A stretch of 20,036 nucleotides of DNA from an uncultured Opitutia bacterium (GCA_937875975.1 CALEEU010000363.1:1-20036), one strand, 5' to 3'. Counted from the stretch's first letter, positions 8,172-15,432 are shown. Notes: a model not told the origin generated them from the letters alone. Program-made: numbers and translations.

Positions 8172-9044
8172 TCAACGGGCGGCGGGAAGCACGCCGATCT
8201 GGAGCAGCCAGGCCTGGCACTTCTCGGGCCAGGCTTTGACGTCCTTCTCGGAACGGAGGCCATGCCCGTGGCCGCCGGTGGCGCAGCGGAAAAACGCGTG
8301 CGGGGTCTTGGTCGCCTTGAGCGCGGTGAAGTAGGCGTCGCTGCCTTTGATGAAACGTTTGTCGTCCTCGGCATGCGCGATGAAGGTCGGTGAAGTCCGG
8401 GCGTCCACGAGCGGGACGAGGCCTTCGTCGAGGTAGGCCGGATAGCCGAGGACGGCGAAGTCCGGGCGCAACGGCTCGTCATCGGCGGCGTCGAGGCGCG
8501 CGTAGGTGGCGGGACCGGCGAACACGCTCAGGCGGGCGGAGAGATGGCCACCGGCGGAGAAGCCCATGACGCCCACGCGGGCGCGATCGATCTTCCACTC
8601 GGTCGCGCGGTGGCGGACGATGCGGATCGTGCGTTGGATGTCCTGGAAAGCGCCGTCGCGGTTGTTCGGGACGCGGTACTTCAGGACGACGCCGGTGATG
8701 CCGAGCGAATTCAGCCAGGCCGCGACTTCGGTGCCTTCTTTGTTGTAAGCCAGGCCGCCGTAGCCGCCGCCCGGGCTGACGATCACCGCCGGCGCCGGCT
8801 TGGCCGAATCGGCCTGGTAGACCGTGAAGGATGGCTCGCTGATATCGGTCAGGCGCACCACGGCATCACCGCGGGCCGGCAAGGTGCGCTCGGTGCCTTT
8901 ACCGGCTTGGCCCGGCATCGCTCCTTTGGGCCAGATCGTCACCACGATGCCAGGGTCTTTCGGTTCGGGCTTGGCCGTTTCCGCATAGCATGCCGGCAGG
9001 ACGCCGAGGAGCAGGGCGGTGGTGAGGGAAGTCAGGCGCAGCAT
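8172..9044 (-). CDS. Secreted alpha/beta-hydrolase, probable acetyl(xylan) esterase
   Basis: A 290-residue protein with an N-terminal signal peptide (residues 1 to about 21, cleavage near ACYA-ET). The oxyanion-hole block is PGGGYGGLAY (91-100). The nucleophile elbow is GFSAGGHL with Ser163. The acid is probably one of Asp227 and Asp228 in HAEDD, and the His lies in GGHGHGL (259 or 261). This arrangement matches BD-FAE/esterase-lipase-like hydrolases that are often labelled acetyl esterase or xylanase-associated esterase. The gene is divergent from a GH10 xylanase, 111 bp away, which favours removal of acetyl groups from xylan, though the acyl group cannot be read from the sequence. Residues preceding Cys19 (LPAC) resemble but do not fit a lipobox well. 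Confidence 0.85.
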   Translation of the reverse strand: MLRLTSLTTALLLGVLPACYAETAKPEPKDPGIVVTIWPKGAMPGQAGKGTERTLPARGDAVVRLTDISEPSFTVYQADSAKPAPAVIVSPGGGYGGLAYNKEGTEVAAWLNSLGITGVVLKYRVPNNRDGAFQDIQRTIRIVRHRATEWKIDRARVGVMGFSAGGHLSARLSVFAGPATYARLDAADDEPLRPDFAVLGYPAYLDEGLVPLVDARTSPTFIAHAEDDKRFIKGSDAYFTALKATKTPHAFFRCATGGHGHGLRSEKDVKAWPEKCQAWLLQIGVLPAAR

Positions 9045-9155
9045 GGCGTGGGGGTGGCGTCAGTCATAGGCCGGTCGGTGGGCTCTTCAATCGCGAAGGG
9101 GTTGGGCGCTCGGGTCCGGGGTTTACTTGGGACGGTCGTTGGCTTTGCTGGTCGG

Positions 9156-10253
9156 ATGATTCGCCACTGGATCGCCCTCATTCTTTCCCTGACTGCCGTC
9201 GCTGGTTCCGCTCAGACGCTTCGCCAAGCTTCGCCTTGGGCCTCAGGCGTCGGTCTCGCCGACCGGATTCCCGATCGCCCGGCGGACTGGCCGTTGCTGA
9301 CGGCTCAGTTCAGCCATGTGACGCCGGAGAACTGCATGAAGCCCGACGCGCTCCGCCGGACGGAGCAGACCTGGAATTTCGGACAGGCCGACAACTTCGT
9401 CGCCTTTGCTAATTCCAAGGACCTCAAGGTCGTCGGCCATTGCCTGGTCTGGGCCAAGGACGACCGTACGCCGGCCTGGTTCTATCAGGATGGGGCGGCC
9501 CCGGCCTCGAAAGAGGTCCTGCTGGCCCGCATGAAGTCTTACATCGAAACGGTCGTCGGCCGTTACAAGGGCAAGGTCGCGGCGTGGGATGTGGTCAACG
9601 AGGCGCTTGACGACGGCAAGCCCGAGCTGCGCGAGTCCGGCTGGACGCGCGCCGCGGGCGAGGACTTCATCGCGCTGGCCTTCGAATACGCCCACGCGGC
9701 GGATCCGTCGGCGCAGCTCATCTATAACGACTATAACAACGAACTCGACGGCAAGCGGGAGAAGATGCTCGCGCTGCTGGCCCGGCTGAAGGCCCGGAAG
9801 GCGCCGGTGCATGCCGTCGGCCTCCAGGGCCACTATGAGATCGACCGCGTGCCTTATGAGGCGCTGGAGAAGACCCTGATCGCCCTCCGCGCCATCGGCA
9901 TGAAGGTCGTGGTCAGCGAGCTCGACATCGACGTCATTCCGCGCGGTCGCTGGTGGGCCGACGGCAACAGGCACCGCGCCGAGATGGCGAAGATCAACCC
10001 GTACGTCGACGGCTGCCCGCCGGAGATCCTCGCCCGCCAGGCCGAGCAATATGCCCGCCTCTTCCGCCTCTTCCGCAAGTATGACGACGTCATCGCCCGT
10101 GTCTCCTTCTGGAACCTGCATGACGGCCAGAGCTGGCTGAACGACTTCCCCTGGAAGCGCGTGAACCATCCGCTGCTCTTCGATCGCCAGGCGCAGCCCA
10201 AGCCGGCCTTCGACGCCGTGGTGAAGGAGCTTGCGGCCGCGAAGGCACGCTGA
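9156..10253 (+). CDS. Secreted GH10 endo-1,4-beta-xylanase
   Basis: A 365-residue glycoside hydrolase family 10 enzyme with a signal peptide (MIRHWIALILSLTAVAGSAQ). Family landmarks appear in order: TPENCMKPD (about 56-64), GHCLVWAKD, WDVVNEA with the acid/base Glu149, YNDYN (190-194), GLQGHYEI (222-229), and SELDID with the nucleophile Glu255. Near the C-terminus, VSFWNLHDGQSWLNDFPW is the expected last strand and substrate loop. It should cut internal beta-1,4 bonds of xylan in the periplasm or outside the cell. The frame is open far upstream, but the ATG at 9156 starts the signal peptide and the upstream part is antisense to the esterase. It is convergent with arsR, with two bases between the stops. 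Confidence 0.95.
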   Translation: MIRHWIALILSLTAVAGSAQTLRQASPWASGVGLADRIPDRPADWPLLTAQFSHVTPENCMKPDALRRTEQTWNFGQADNFVAFANSKDLKVVGHCLVWAKDDRTPAWFYQDGAAPASKEVLLARMKSYIETVVGRYKGKVAAWDVVNEALDDGKPELRESGWTRAAGEDFIALAFEYAHAADPSAQLIYNDYNNELDGKREKMLALLARLKARKAPVHAVGLQGHYEIDRVPYEALEKTLIALRAIGMKVVVSELDIDVIPRGRWWADGNRHRAEMAKINPYVDGCPPEILARQAEQYARLFRLFRKYDDVIARVSFWNLHDGQSWLNDFPWKRVNHPLLFDRQAQPKPAFDAVVKELAAAKAR

Positions 10254-10255
10254 CC

Positions 10256-10573
10256 TCAGCAACAGGAGCCCGGCGAACGACGACGCGGCGGCGCGGCGAG
10301 GTCGACGATCCGCGTCAGGGCGGGGGAGAGGCGAGCGCGCCGATAGTGGTTCCAGCGGCCTTCCTTGCGGTAGGTCACCAGCCCGTATTTGCGGAGCATG
10401 GCGAGGTGGCGTGAGACCGTCGGCTGATCCCGGTCGACGTACGCCTGCAGGTCGCAGACGCACACCTCTTCGCGGCCGAGGCGTGCCAGCAAGCTCAGCC
10501 GGGTCGGATCGGACAGTCCGAGGCAGACTTGGGCGACCGTGGGCGCGGCGGATGGGCTCTTGACTCCGGGCAT
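10256..10573 (-). CDS. arsR: ArsR/SmtB-family arsenic-responsive repressor
   Basis: A 105-residue winged-helix repressor. The start of the fold is GLSDPTRLSLLARLG, then EEVCVCDL with Cys38 and Cys40 at the DNA-binding helix, the As(III)/Sb(III) site known from ArsR of plasmid R773. The recognition helix follows (QPTVSRHLAMLRKYGLV) and the wing is RKEGRWNHY. An extra C-terminal Cys pair ends the protein (GSCC). Family members release DNA when metalloid binds. The gene is divergent from the DUF6428-arsC-aqpS operon, and a palindrome at 10588-10603 in the shared promoter region is a likely operator, so it probably controls both directions. Confidence 0.93.
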   Translation of the reverse strand: MPGVKSPSAAPTVAQVCLGLSDPTRLSLLARLGREEVCVCDLQAYVDRDQPTVSRHLAMLRKYGLVTYRKEGRWNHYRRARLSPALTRIVDLAAPPRRRSPGSCC

Positions 10574-10587
10574 GCGCCAGCAAACAT

Positions 10588-10603
10588 ATATGCCTAAGCA
10601 TAT
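10588..10603. promoter_or_regulatory. Probable ArsR operator
   Basis: A perfect dyad, ATATGC-CTAA-GCATAT, lies 15 bp upstream of the arsR start codon and 22 bp before the preferred start of the divergent DUF6428 gene. Its position and symmetry suit an ArsR dimer site that represses both transcripts. No convincing -35/-10 pair could be chosen around it. Confidence 0.55.
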
Positions 10604-10625
10604 GCAACTCCTAACCCCGGCCCCG

Positions 10626-11069
10626 ATGTCATTGGAAGCGTTCCGTCAGGCGCTGGCCGCGAACCCTTCGCTCGGCCTCCGTTTCCGCCTGCCGACCGGA
10701 GGGCTGGCGCCGATCCACCTGCACCTCACCGAAGTGGCCCGGGTGGAGAAACGTTTCATCGATTGCGGCGGCACGATCCGGACCGAGGTCTCCGCCCGCC
10801 TGCAGCTCTGGACCGCCGATGACACCGACCACCGCGTGGGTTGCGCGAAAGCCCTGCAGGTCCTCGGTCGCGGCGCCGAGCTGGTCGGCTCGACGGCCCT
10901 GCCGCTCGAGGTCGAGTACGATTTCCCACTCCTGACGGTCTTCCCGGTGCTCGGCAGCGTCGTCGAAGGCGGCGAGCGCGTCTTTCTCCTCGGCGCCAAG
11001 CATGCCGACTGCCTCGCTCCGGATGTCTGCGTCCCGAACGCCTGTAAGCCCGGTTCCGGTTGCTGCTGA
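10626..11069 (+). CDS. DUF6428 family protein with Cys-rich tail, first gene of the arsenic operon
   Basis: A 147-residue protein with the pattern of DUF6428, a family of unknown function: LRFRLPTGGLAPIHLHLTEV, then FIDCGGTIRTEVSARLQLW, then DHRVGCAKALQVL and LEVEYDFPLLTVFPV. The His-x-His region near residue 38-40 and the ADCLAPDVC segment are recognisable in members I recall. Here the C-terminus is extended as CVPNACKPGSGCC, so five Cys lie in the last ~22 residues. It is soluble, with no signal peptide. The start at 10626 (MSLEAFRQAL) was chosen because it matches the usual family start; in-frame ATGs at 10572, 10590 and 10602 lie in or next to the operator. It is 10 bp upstream of arsC. 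A thiol-based metalloid-handling role is inferred only from the Cys residues and the operon. Confidence 0.8.
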   Translation: MSLEAFRQALAANPSLGLRFRLPTGGLAPIHLHLTEVARVEKRFIDCGGTIRTEVSARLQLWTADDTDHRVGCAKALQVLGRGAELVGSTALPLEVEYDFPLLTVFPVLGSVVEGGERVFLLGAKHADCLAPDVCVPNACKPGSGCC

Positions 11070-11079
11070 TTTTCCACCC

Positions 11080-11517
11080 ATGAGCAAACCCCTCATCCTC
11101 ATCCTGTGCACGGGTAATTCGTGCCGTAGCCATCTCGCCGAAGCGATCTTCCGCCGGGCCGTCGGCGACCTGGCCGATGTCGCCAGCGCCGGTTCCAAGC
11201 CGGCTGGTTACGTGCATCCCATGGCGCTCGAAGTCCTCAAGGAGATCGGCCTCGACGCCTCGGCGCACCGTTCCAAGCACCTGTCCGAGTTCCTGGAGAT
11301 GCCCGTCGCGACCGTCATCACCGTCTGCGGCAACGCCGACCAGGTGTGCCCCATCTTCCCTGGGCAGGTGAACCGCCATCACTGGGGCTTCAGCGATCCG
11401 GCCCACGCGACCGGCACGCCGGACGAGGTTCGCGCCGAGTTCCGCCGCGTACGTGACCAGATCCGCCTGGTCTTCGAGGCTTACGCCGCCGGCCTCAAGG
11501 AAGCCTCCGTCCGGTGA
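11080..11517 (+). CDS. arsC: Thioredoxin-coupled arsenate reductase (LMW-PTP fold)
   Basis: A 145-residue enzyme reducing As(V) to As(III). The phosphatase-like loop is CTGNSCRS, with Cys10 and Arg16 (C-x5-R). Cys83 and Cys90 (VCGNADQVCP) correspond to the Cys82/Cys89 relay pair of Staphylococcus pI258 ArsC, so electrons should come from thioredoxin. HWGFSDPAH (101-109) supplies the Asp of the family. The length is typical. It lies 10 bp after the DUF6428 gene, and its stop overlaps the GTG start of aqpS by four bases, so the three genes are very likely one operon. It lacks the features of glutaredoxin-type ArsC. Confidence 0.95.
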   Translation: MSKPLILILCTGNSCRSHLAEAIFRRAVGDLADVASAGSKPAGYVHPMALEVLKEIGLDASAHRSKHLSEFLEMPVATVITVCGNADQVCPIFPGQVNRHHWGFSDPAHATGTPDEVRAEFRRVRDQIRLVFEAYAAGLKEASVR

Positions 11518-12164
11518 ACGCCGGACGCGCCATCGGCGCCGAGTTCCTCGGCACCGCCTTGCTGCTGCTCGCCGTCACCGGCTCGGGCATCATGGGCGAG
11601 ACGCTCGCCGCCGGCAACGCGGCCGTCGCCTTGCTGGGGAACAGCCTCGCGACCGGGGCCGCGCTCTACGTCATCCTTTCGTCGCTGGGGCCCGTCTCCG
11701 GCGCGCACCTCAATCCCGTCGTCAGTCTCATGGCGGCTTACGACGGCTCGCTGCCGGCCGGTCGTCTCGTCGGCTATCTCCTCGCGCAGTTCGGCGGGGC
11801 CGTCGCCGGCGTCTGGACCGTCCACCTGATGTTCGGGCAGTCGGTGCTGCAGGTCTCGTCCAAGGCCCGCGCCGGCGGGCCGCAGCTCTTCAGCGAACTC
11901 CTCGCGACGATGCTCCTGCTCGGGCTCATCCGTCTGGCCACGGCCCGTGGCGACACGCGCATCCCCGCCTATGTCGCGCTGACCGTCCTCGCGGGATATT
12001 GGGCGACCGCCTCGACTTTCTTCGCGAACCCCGCCGTGACGGCGGCGCGGGCGCTGACCGATACTTTCGTCGGCATCCGGCCCGCGGACGTCCTGCCGTT
12101 CGTCGGCGCGCAGCTGCTGGCCCTCGGCGTGGTCTGCCTGCTGGTCCGCCTGCTGCGGCGCTGA
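11514..12164 (+). CDS. aqpS: Aquaglyceroporin-like channel in arsenic operon (AqpS-like)
   Basis: A 216-residue MIP-family channel, six hydrophobic helices with two half-helix motifs. The first motif is GAHLNPV (NPV at 67-69 in place of NPA) and the second is FANPAVTAAR (NPA 172-174, Arg179 in the selectivity-filter position). The start is GTG at 11514, overlapping the arsC stop as GTGA. In Sinorhizobium meliloti an arsR-aqpS-arsC operon uses AqpS to let arsenite flow out after reduction, and this gene sits in the place where arsB or ACR3 would be expected. Arsenite as substrate is inferred from context; the NPV change and the small size are compatible with the non-classical MIP subgroup. Confidence 0.88.
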   Translation: MNAGRAIGAEFLGTALLLLAVTGSGIMGETLAAGNAAVALLGNSLATGAALYVILSSLGPVSGAHLNPVVSLMAAYDGSLPAGRLVGYLLAQFGGAVAGVWTVHLMFGQSVLQVSSKARAGGPQLFSELLATMLLLGLIRLATARGDTRIPAYVALTVLAGYWATASTFFANPAVTAARALTDTFVGIRPADVLPFVGAQLLALGVVCLLVRLLRR

Positions 12165-12212
12165 ACCTCGCTTCGCGATTGCGATGGCCTGGGGGCGGGC
12201 TTGGGATGACGT

Positions 12213-13478
12213 ATGCTCCGCCGTGCCTTCCTCGTCCTGTCGCTCTTCGTCTGCGGACTCGTTTCCGGCGCCGAGGCAACGGCCGCCGCCAAGGCGATCG
12301 AGCAGGCCCATGCCGAGACCTGGAAGCGTTTCGTCGACGAGCATGGCATCGTCCGTGATTACGTCGGCGAGCTGCCGACCCCTGAGGACTGCCGCCTCGG
12401 TAAGCCCAACGCCATCGGCTGGTGGAGTCCGATCGAGAACGGTCCGATGTTCACCGGGATGTATCTCCACGCCATGGTCGAGCGGGCGCGTCGCTCCGGC
12501 GCGGCCTCCGATAAGGAGCAGGCCCGGAAACTGGCGCAGGGGCTCCTGAAGTGCGCGTCGGTCTCGGATGTCCCCGGCTTCGTGGCCCGCGGCATCGGCT
12601 CCGACGGCAAGTGCCACTATCCGCTGAGCTCCGACGACCAGATGCAGCCCTGGTTCTTGGGGCTGCATGCTTATCTCTTGAGTGATATCCCTTCGGCCGC
12701 CGAGCGTGCGGTCCTCGTGGTGAAAGTCCGTGAAGTCGCCGATGTGCTGGAGTCGACCGGCTGGCGCGTGCCTTGCGACGGGGCGTTCAAGGGCGATTTC
12801 CGTGGCGGCTTCCAAGGCGAGCACTTCCGAGATGCCGCCCGTTACGTCTATCTGCTGCGCGCCACCTACGAGATGACCGGCGACGCCATCTGGCTGGAGC
12901 GCTATCGTCGGGCCTTGGACGAGAAGCCCGCCAAGTCGGCCGAGACGCGCCGCGAGATCTGCGCGCTGGGATGCCCGCGGGACCTTTCGTTCATCCCGAC
13001 CCTGCAGAAGGGGCAGTTCTGGATCTATGTCGGCACGCAGGCCGGTCTGGCCTGGCTCGCTTTCGTCGAGGACGACGTCGTGACCAAGGCCGCTTACCGC
13101 AAGGGCCTCGAAGTCACCGCGCGCTTCGCGCTGTCGTCGGTGGATACGCACGCCCTGTTCGACAACGCCGACCAAGGTTCCTTTGGCACGGCCGATTGGC
13201 GCGCGGCTAATCCGACTTGGTTTCCGCAGCCGACGCAGGCCGAGGCCGAACGCTTGGCCAGGATCGTGGATTACAAGAAGCGCGGGCCTCGCAAGAATTA
13301 CGAGTCTACTTGGATGCGTCATCCCTTGGCCGCCGCCGCCGTCGTGGCGTTGGCGGGCGAAGCCTCGGCGCGACCGCAGGTCCTCAAGGCGATCCGTCAT
13401 TACGACTACGCCAAGCTGAACATGGCGGAGTTTTTCTTCGCCGAAGTCGCCTACTACGCCTTGCCGGAGGCGAAGTGA
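12213..13478 (+). CDS. Secreted protein of unknown function, probable alpha-helical toroid
   Basis: I do not recognise a characterised family. The 421-residue product begins with a clear signal peptide (residues 1-19, cleavage near VSG-AE). The mature part is rich in helices with Trp, Tyr and acidic clusters: IGWWSPIENGPMFTGMYLHA (69-88), a GKCHYPLSSDDQMQPWFLG block, GDFRGGFQGEHFRDAARYVY, and NYESTWMRHPLA. Repeated helical pairs and exposed aromatic/acidic motifs are reminiscent of (alpha/alpha)6-barrel carbohydrate enzymes, and similar proteins occur in planctomycetes and verrucomicrobia as I recall, but this is inference. It starts 49 bp after aqpS without an evident terminator in between, so read-through from the arsenic operon is possible. 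It is convergent with the Sel1-like gene. Confidence 0.75.
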   Translation: MLRRAFLVLSLFVCGLVSGAEATAAAKAIEQAHAETWKRFVDEHGIVRDYVGELPTPEDCRLGKPNAIGWWSPIENGPMFTGMYLHAMVERARRSGAASDKEQARKLAQGLLKCASVSDVPGFVARGIGSDGKCHYPLSSDDQMQPWFLGLHAYLLSDIPSAAERAVLVVKVREVADVLESTGWRVPCDGAFKGDFRGGFQGEHFRDAARYVYLLRATYEMTGDAIWLERYRRALDEKPAKSAETRREICALGCPRDLSFIPTLQKGQFWIYVGTQAGLAWLAFVEDDVVTKAAYRKGLEVTARFALSSVDTHALFDNADQGSFGTADWRAANPTWFPQPTQAEAERLARIVDYKKRGPRKNYESTWMRHPLAAAAVVALAGEASARPQVLKAIRHYDYAKLNMAEFFFAEVAYYALPEAK

Positions 13479-13493
13479 ACCTTCACTTCGCCT
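13468..13493. terminator. Symmetric hairpin between convergent genes, overlapping both stop codons
   Basis: GGCGAAGTGA (13469-13478) and TCACTTCGCC (13483-13492) form a perfect 10 bp stem around ACCT; one further A-T pair extends it. The TGA stop of the upstream gene is the 3' end of one arm and the stop of the minus-strand gene is in the other. It can act as a bidirectional terminator, although no long T run follows. Confidence 0.6.
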
Positions 13494-14139
13494 TATCGGT
13501 CGCCAGGAGCTTATCGCCCAGGGCTTTGGCGCGGTTCCGGTAGTCGGCGGCCTTGGCCGCGTCCTTCGGGAGTCCGTCCTGCCCCTTCTCGAAGCCATAG
13601 CCGAACCAGTAGAGGGCTTGGAGGCCGATGTCGTTCTCCTGCTTGGAGAATCCTTCCATCGCGGCGCGGAGTTTCTCCGGCTGATCCTTCAACTGCTGCT
13701 TCGTCAAATCATAGACGGCGCGAGGATAGCCCTGATTGGCTGCTTTTTCCAGCCACTGGAAACCCTCGACCGCGGTCGCGATCCTTTGGGTGAGCACGAA
13801 GTGCAGGAAGTACATTCCTTCGGCGTCGCCGGCTTCGGCCATCGCGCGCAGGCTGGCCACGGCGTAATCCGCGACGGGTTTCAGGTCATCCTTGGTTGCG
13901 GTCTTGATCCACGCGCCTGCTCGGTCGTCGTAGCGGCTAGCGCCGGTGGAGACGAGGAGGGCACGGAGTTCGGATGCTTCCTTGGCGGGGAGACCTTCGA
14001 GCGATTGCTCGGCCTTGGCGAGCAGGGCAGCGCCATCCCAAGGGGCGGCGTGAATTCCCGTCGGTCGGGTCAGGAAAAAGGCGAGCACGGCCGAAAGGAG
14101 CAGAAGGGCGGCGAGGGTGAGTTTCAGCGACTTGGTCAT
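13483..14139 (-). CDS. Sel1-like repeat protein with N-terminal membrane anchor or signal
   Basis: A 218-residue protein beginning with a signal peptide or single membrane anchor (KLTLAALLLLSAVLAFFL). After a helical stretch, Sel1-like/TPR-type repeats appear: AEAGDAEGMYFLHFVLTQ, GFQWLEKAANQGYPRAVYDL, and GLQALYWFGYGFEKGQDGLP with KDAAKAADYRNRAKALGDK. Such repeats bind proteins or peptidoglycan-associated partners; the specific role is unknown. It is probably periplasmic or membrane-bound. Its stop shares the hairpin at 13468-13493 with the convergent gene. The upstream 150 bp are noticeably more AT-rich and include TACAAT on the coding strand, a possible -10 box, but no matching -35 was found. 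Confidence 0.75.
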   Translation of the reverse strand: MTKSLKLTLAALLLLSAVLAFFLTRPTGIHAAPWDGAALLAKAEQSLEGLPAKEASELRALLVSTGASRYDDRAGAWIKTATKDDLKPVADYAVASLRAMAEAGDAEGMYFLHFVLTQRIATAVEGFQWLEKAANQGYPRAVYDLTKQQLKDQPEKLRAAMEGFSKQENDIGLQALYWFGYGFEKGQDGLPKDAAKAADYRNRAKALGDKLLATDKAK

Positions 14140-14290
14140 GGGGCTGACGATGAGACTAGGTCAGAAGATTGTAAGGAATAATTCGGCGCTGCTAGGAAAA
14201 GCCAATCATTAGGCAGTTTAGGATAACTGATGAATAAAAAGCTCGAACCATCAGGCTGGCGGAACTGGTCGGACTGGCCGATGATCAGGC

Positions 14291-14617
14291 ATGCTCAGCA
14301 GCAATTCATGGCGGCGGCCCTTGCGGATTATTTTCATCGGAGCGGCCGTCATCGTCCTGCTCTGCATCCCGTGGGTCTTGGCGGCCGAGGCCTTCGGTTG
14401 GAGCCAGCGTCCGGCGCACCTGCTCCAGAGCTTCGTGGCTGTGCCGGTCGCCTTTGTCTCGTCGGTCGTATTCCTTTGTCTGCGGACTCATGAGGACGCC
14501 CCGAAGTGGGAGCGACGGGCGGCTTGGGCGGTCTGCGTTCTTTCCGGGCTGTGGCTGCTCCTGACGGCGTGGGTGTTCGTCGCGTTGGCCCGTGGGATGT
14601 TCCCGGGGCCGGCCTGA
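14291..14617 (+). CDS. Small membrane protein, function unknown
   Basis: A 108-residue product with three hydrophobic stretches at about 13-33, 47-63 and 79-100, separated by short charged loops (RTHEDAPKWERR after the second). No family is recognised. The ATG at 14291 has no clear ribosome-binding site. A second frame starting at 14230 (MNKKLEPSGW) does have AGGA seven bases before its ATG but loses plausibility after about 30 residues, so the start could involve a frameshift or the upstream frame may be chance. It lies upstream of the SGNH hydrolase gene on the same strand, 57 bp apart. Confidence 0.5.
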   Translation: MLSSNSWRRPLRIIFIGAAVIVLLCIPWVLAAEAFGWSQRPAHLLQSFVAVPVAFVSSVVFLCLRTHEDAPKWERRAAWAVCVLSGLWLLLTAWVFVALARGMFPGPA

Positions 14618-14674
14618 TCAGAGGAGGCACGGGCTTGCCAGCGGACGAGGGGAGGGGCAGAGTGCGGCACCCCC

Positions 14675-15412
14675 ATGAAGACCCGCATCACGTCCCTCGT
14701 CGCCCTCGTGGCGTCCCTCGTCGCTGCTTCGGCCGCGACCAACTACGCCATCCAGCCGGTACTCCACCCGGGGACGGAGAAGCGCCATGAATCCTTCAAC
14801 GTCATCTCGAAGCAGGGCGAAGCCCAGCTCGTCTTCCTCGGCGACTCCATCACCCACGGTTGGGACGGTAAGGGCAAGGCCGTCTGGGAAAAGACCTGGG
14901 CGCCGCTTAAGGCCGCGAACTTTGGTATCGGCGGGGACCGCACTGAGCACGTCCTCTGGCGCCTCGAGCATGGCAACTTCGACGGACTCAAGCCCAAGGC
15001 CATCGTCCTGATGATCGGTACCAACAACACCGGACACCAGGGTCGCCCCCAGAAGGAACTCGACGGCGCCGTCTATCAGTGTACCGCCGAGCAGACCGCC
15101 GAAGGCGTGAAGGCCATCCTCGCCAAGCTCCAGCAGAAATGCCCCGACGCCAAGATCCTCGTCCTCGCCATCTTCCCGCGCGGCGCGAACAAGGAAGACA
15201 AGTTCCGCCAGCAGAACGAAGCCACCAACGCCATCGTGAAGGGCTTCGCTGACGACAAGAAGGTCTTCTTCCTCGATGTCGGTGCCAAGTTCCTCGCAGC
15301 CGACGGCACCCTGCCCAAGAGCAACATGCCCGACCTCCTGCACCCGAACGCCGAGGGCTACCAGATCTGGTCCGACGCGATGGAAGCCAAGGTCAAAGAG
15401 CTGCTCAAGTAA
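14675..15412 (+). CDS. Secreted SGNH/GDSL-family hydrolase (PAF-acetylhydrolase-like)
   Basis: A 245-residue exported esterase with a signal peptide (residues 1 to about 21, SAA-TN region). The SGNH blocks are complete: FLGDSITHGW with nucleophile Ser58, GIGGDRTEHVLWRL with the block II Gly (84-88), GTNN with Asn117 or Asn118 (block III), and DLLHPNAEGY with Asp220 and His223 (block V). GGDRTEHVLWRL is typical of the platelet-activating-factor acetylhydrolase gamma-like subgroup, frequently found as sugar O-acetyl esterases in polysaccharide-degrading bacteria. The substrate is unknown. An intrinsic terminator follows 20 bp after the stop. Confidence 0.92.
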   Translation: MKTRITSLVALVASLVAASAATNYAIQPVLHPGTEKRHESFNVISKQGEAQLVFLGDSITHGWDGKGKAVWEKTWAPLKAANFGIGGDRTEHVLWRLEHGNFDGLKPKAIVLMIGTNNTGHQGRPQKELDGAVYQCTAEQTAEGVKAILAKLQQKCPDAKILVLAIFPRGANKEDKFRQQNEATNAIVKGFADDKKVFFLDVGAKFLAADGTLPKSNMPDLLHPNAEGYQIWSDAMEAKVKELLK

Positions 15413-15432
15413 GCCGGGCCGTCCGGACATGC

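Noticed and set aside
8544..9155. Upstream extension of the GH10 frame
   Set aside because: This stretch is antisense to the esterase, and the signal peptide at 9156 marks the real start.
9243..10607. A 454-residue open frame on the minus strand
   Set aside because: It is antisense to the GH10 xylanase with its catalytic motifs and overlaps arsR in another frame. No family features are visible.
11481..13598. A 705-residue open frame on the minus strand
   Set aside because: It lies antisense across arsC, aqpS and the secreted protein, all strongly supported. Its composition is Arg/Gly/Asp/Gln-biased with no recognisable domain, as expected for shadow frames in GC-rich DNA.
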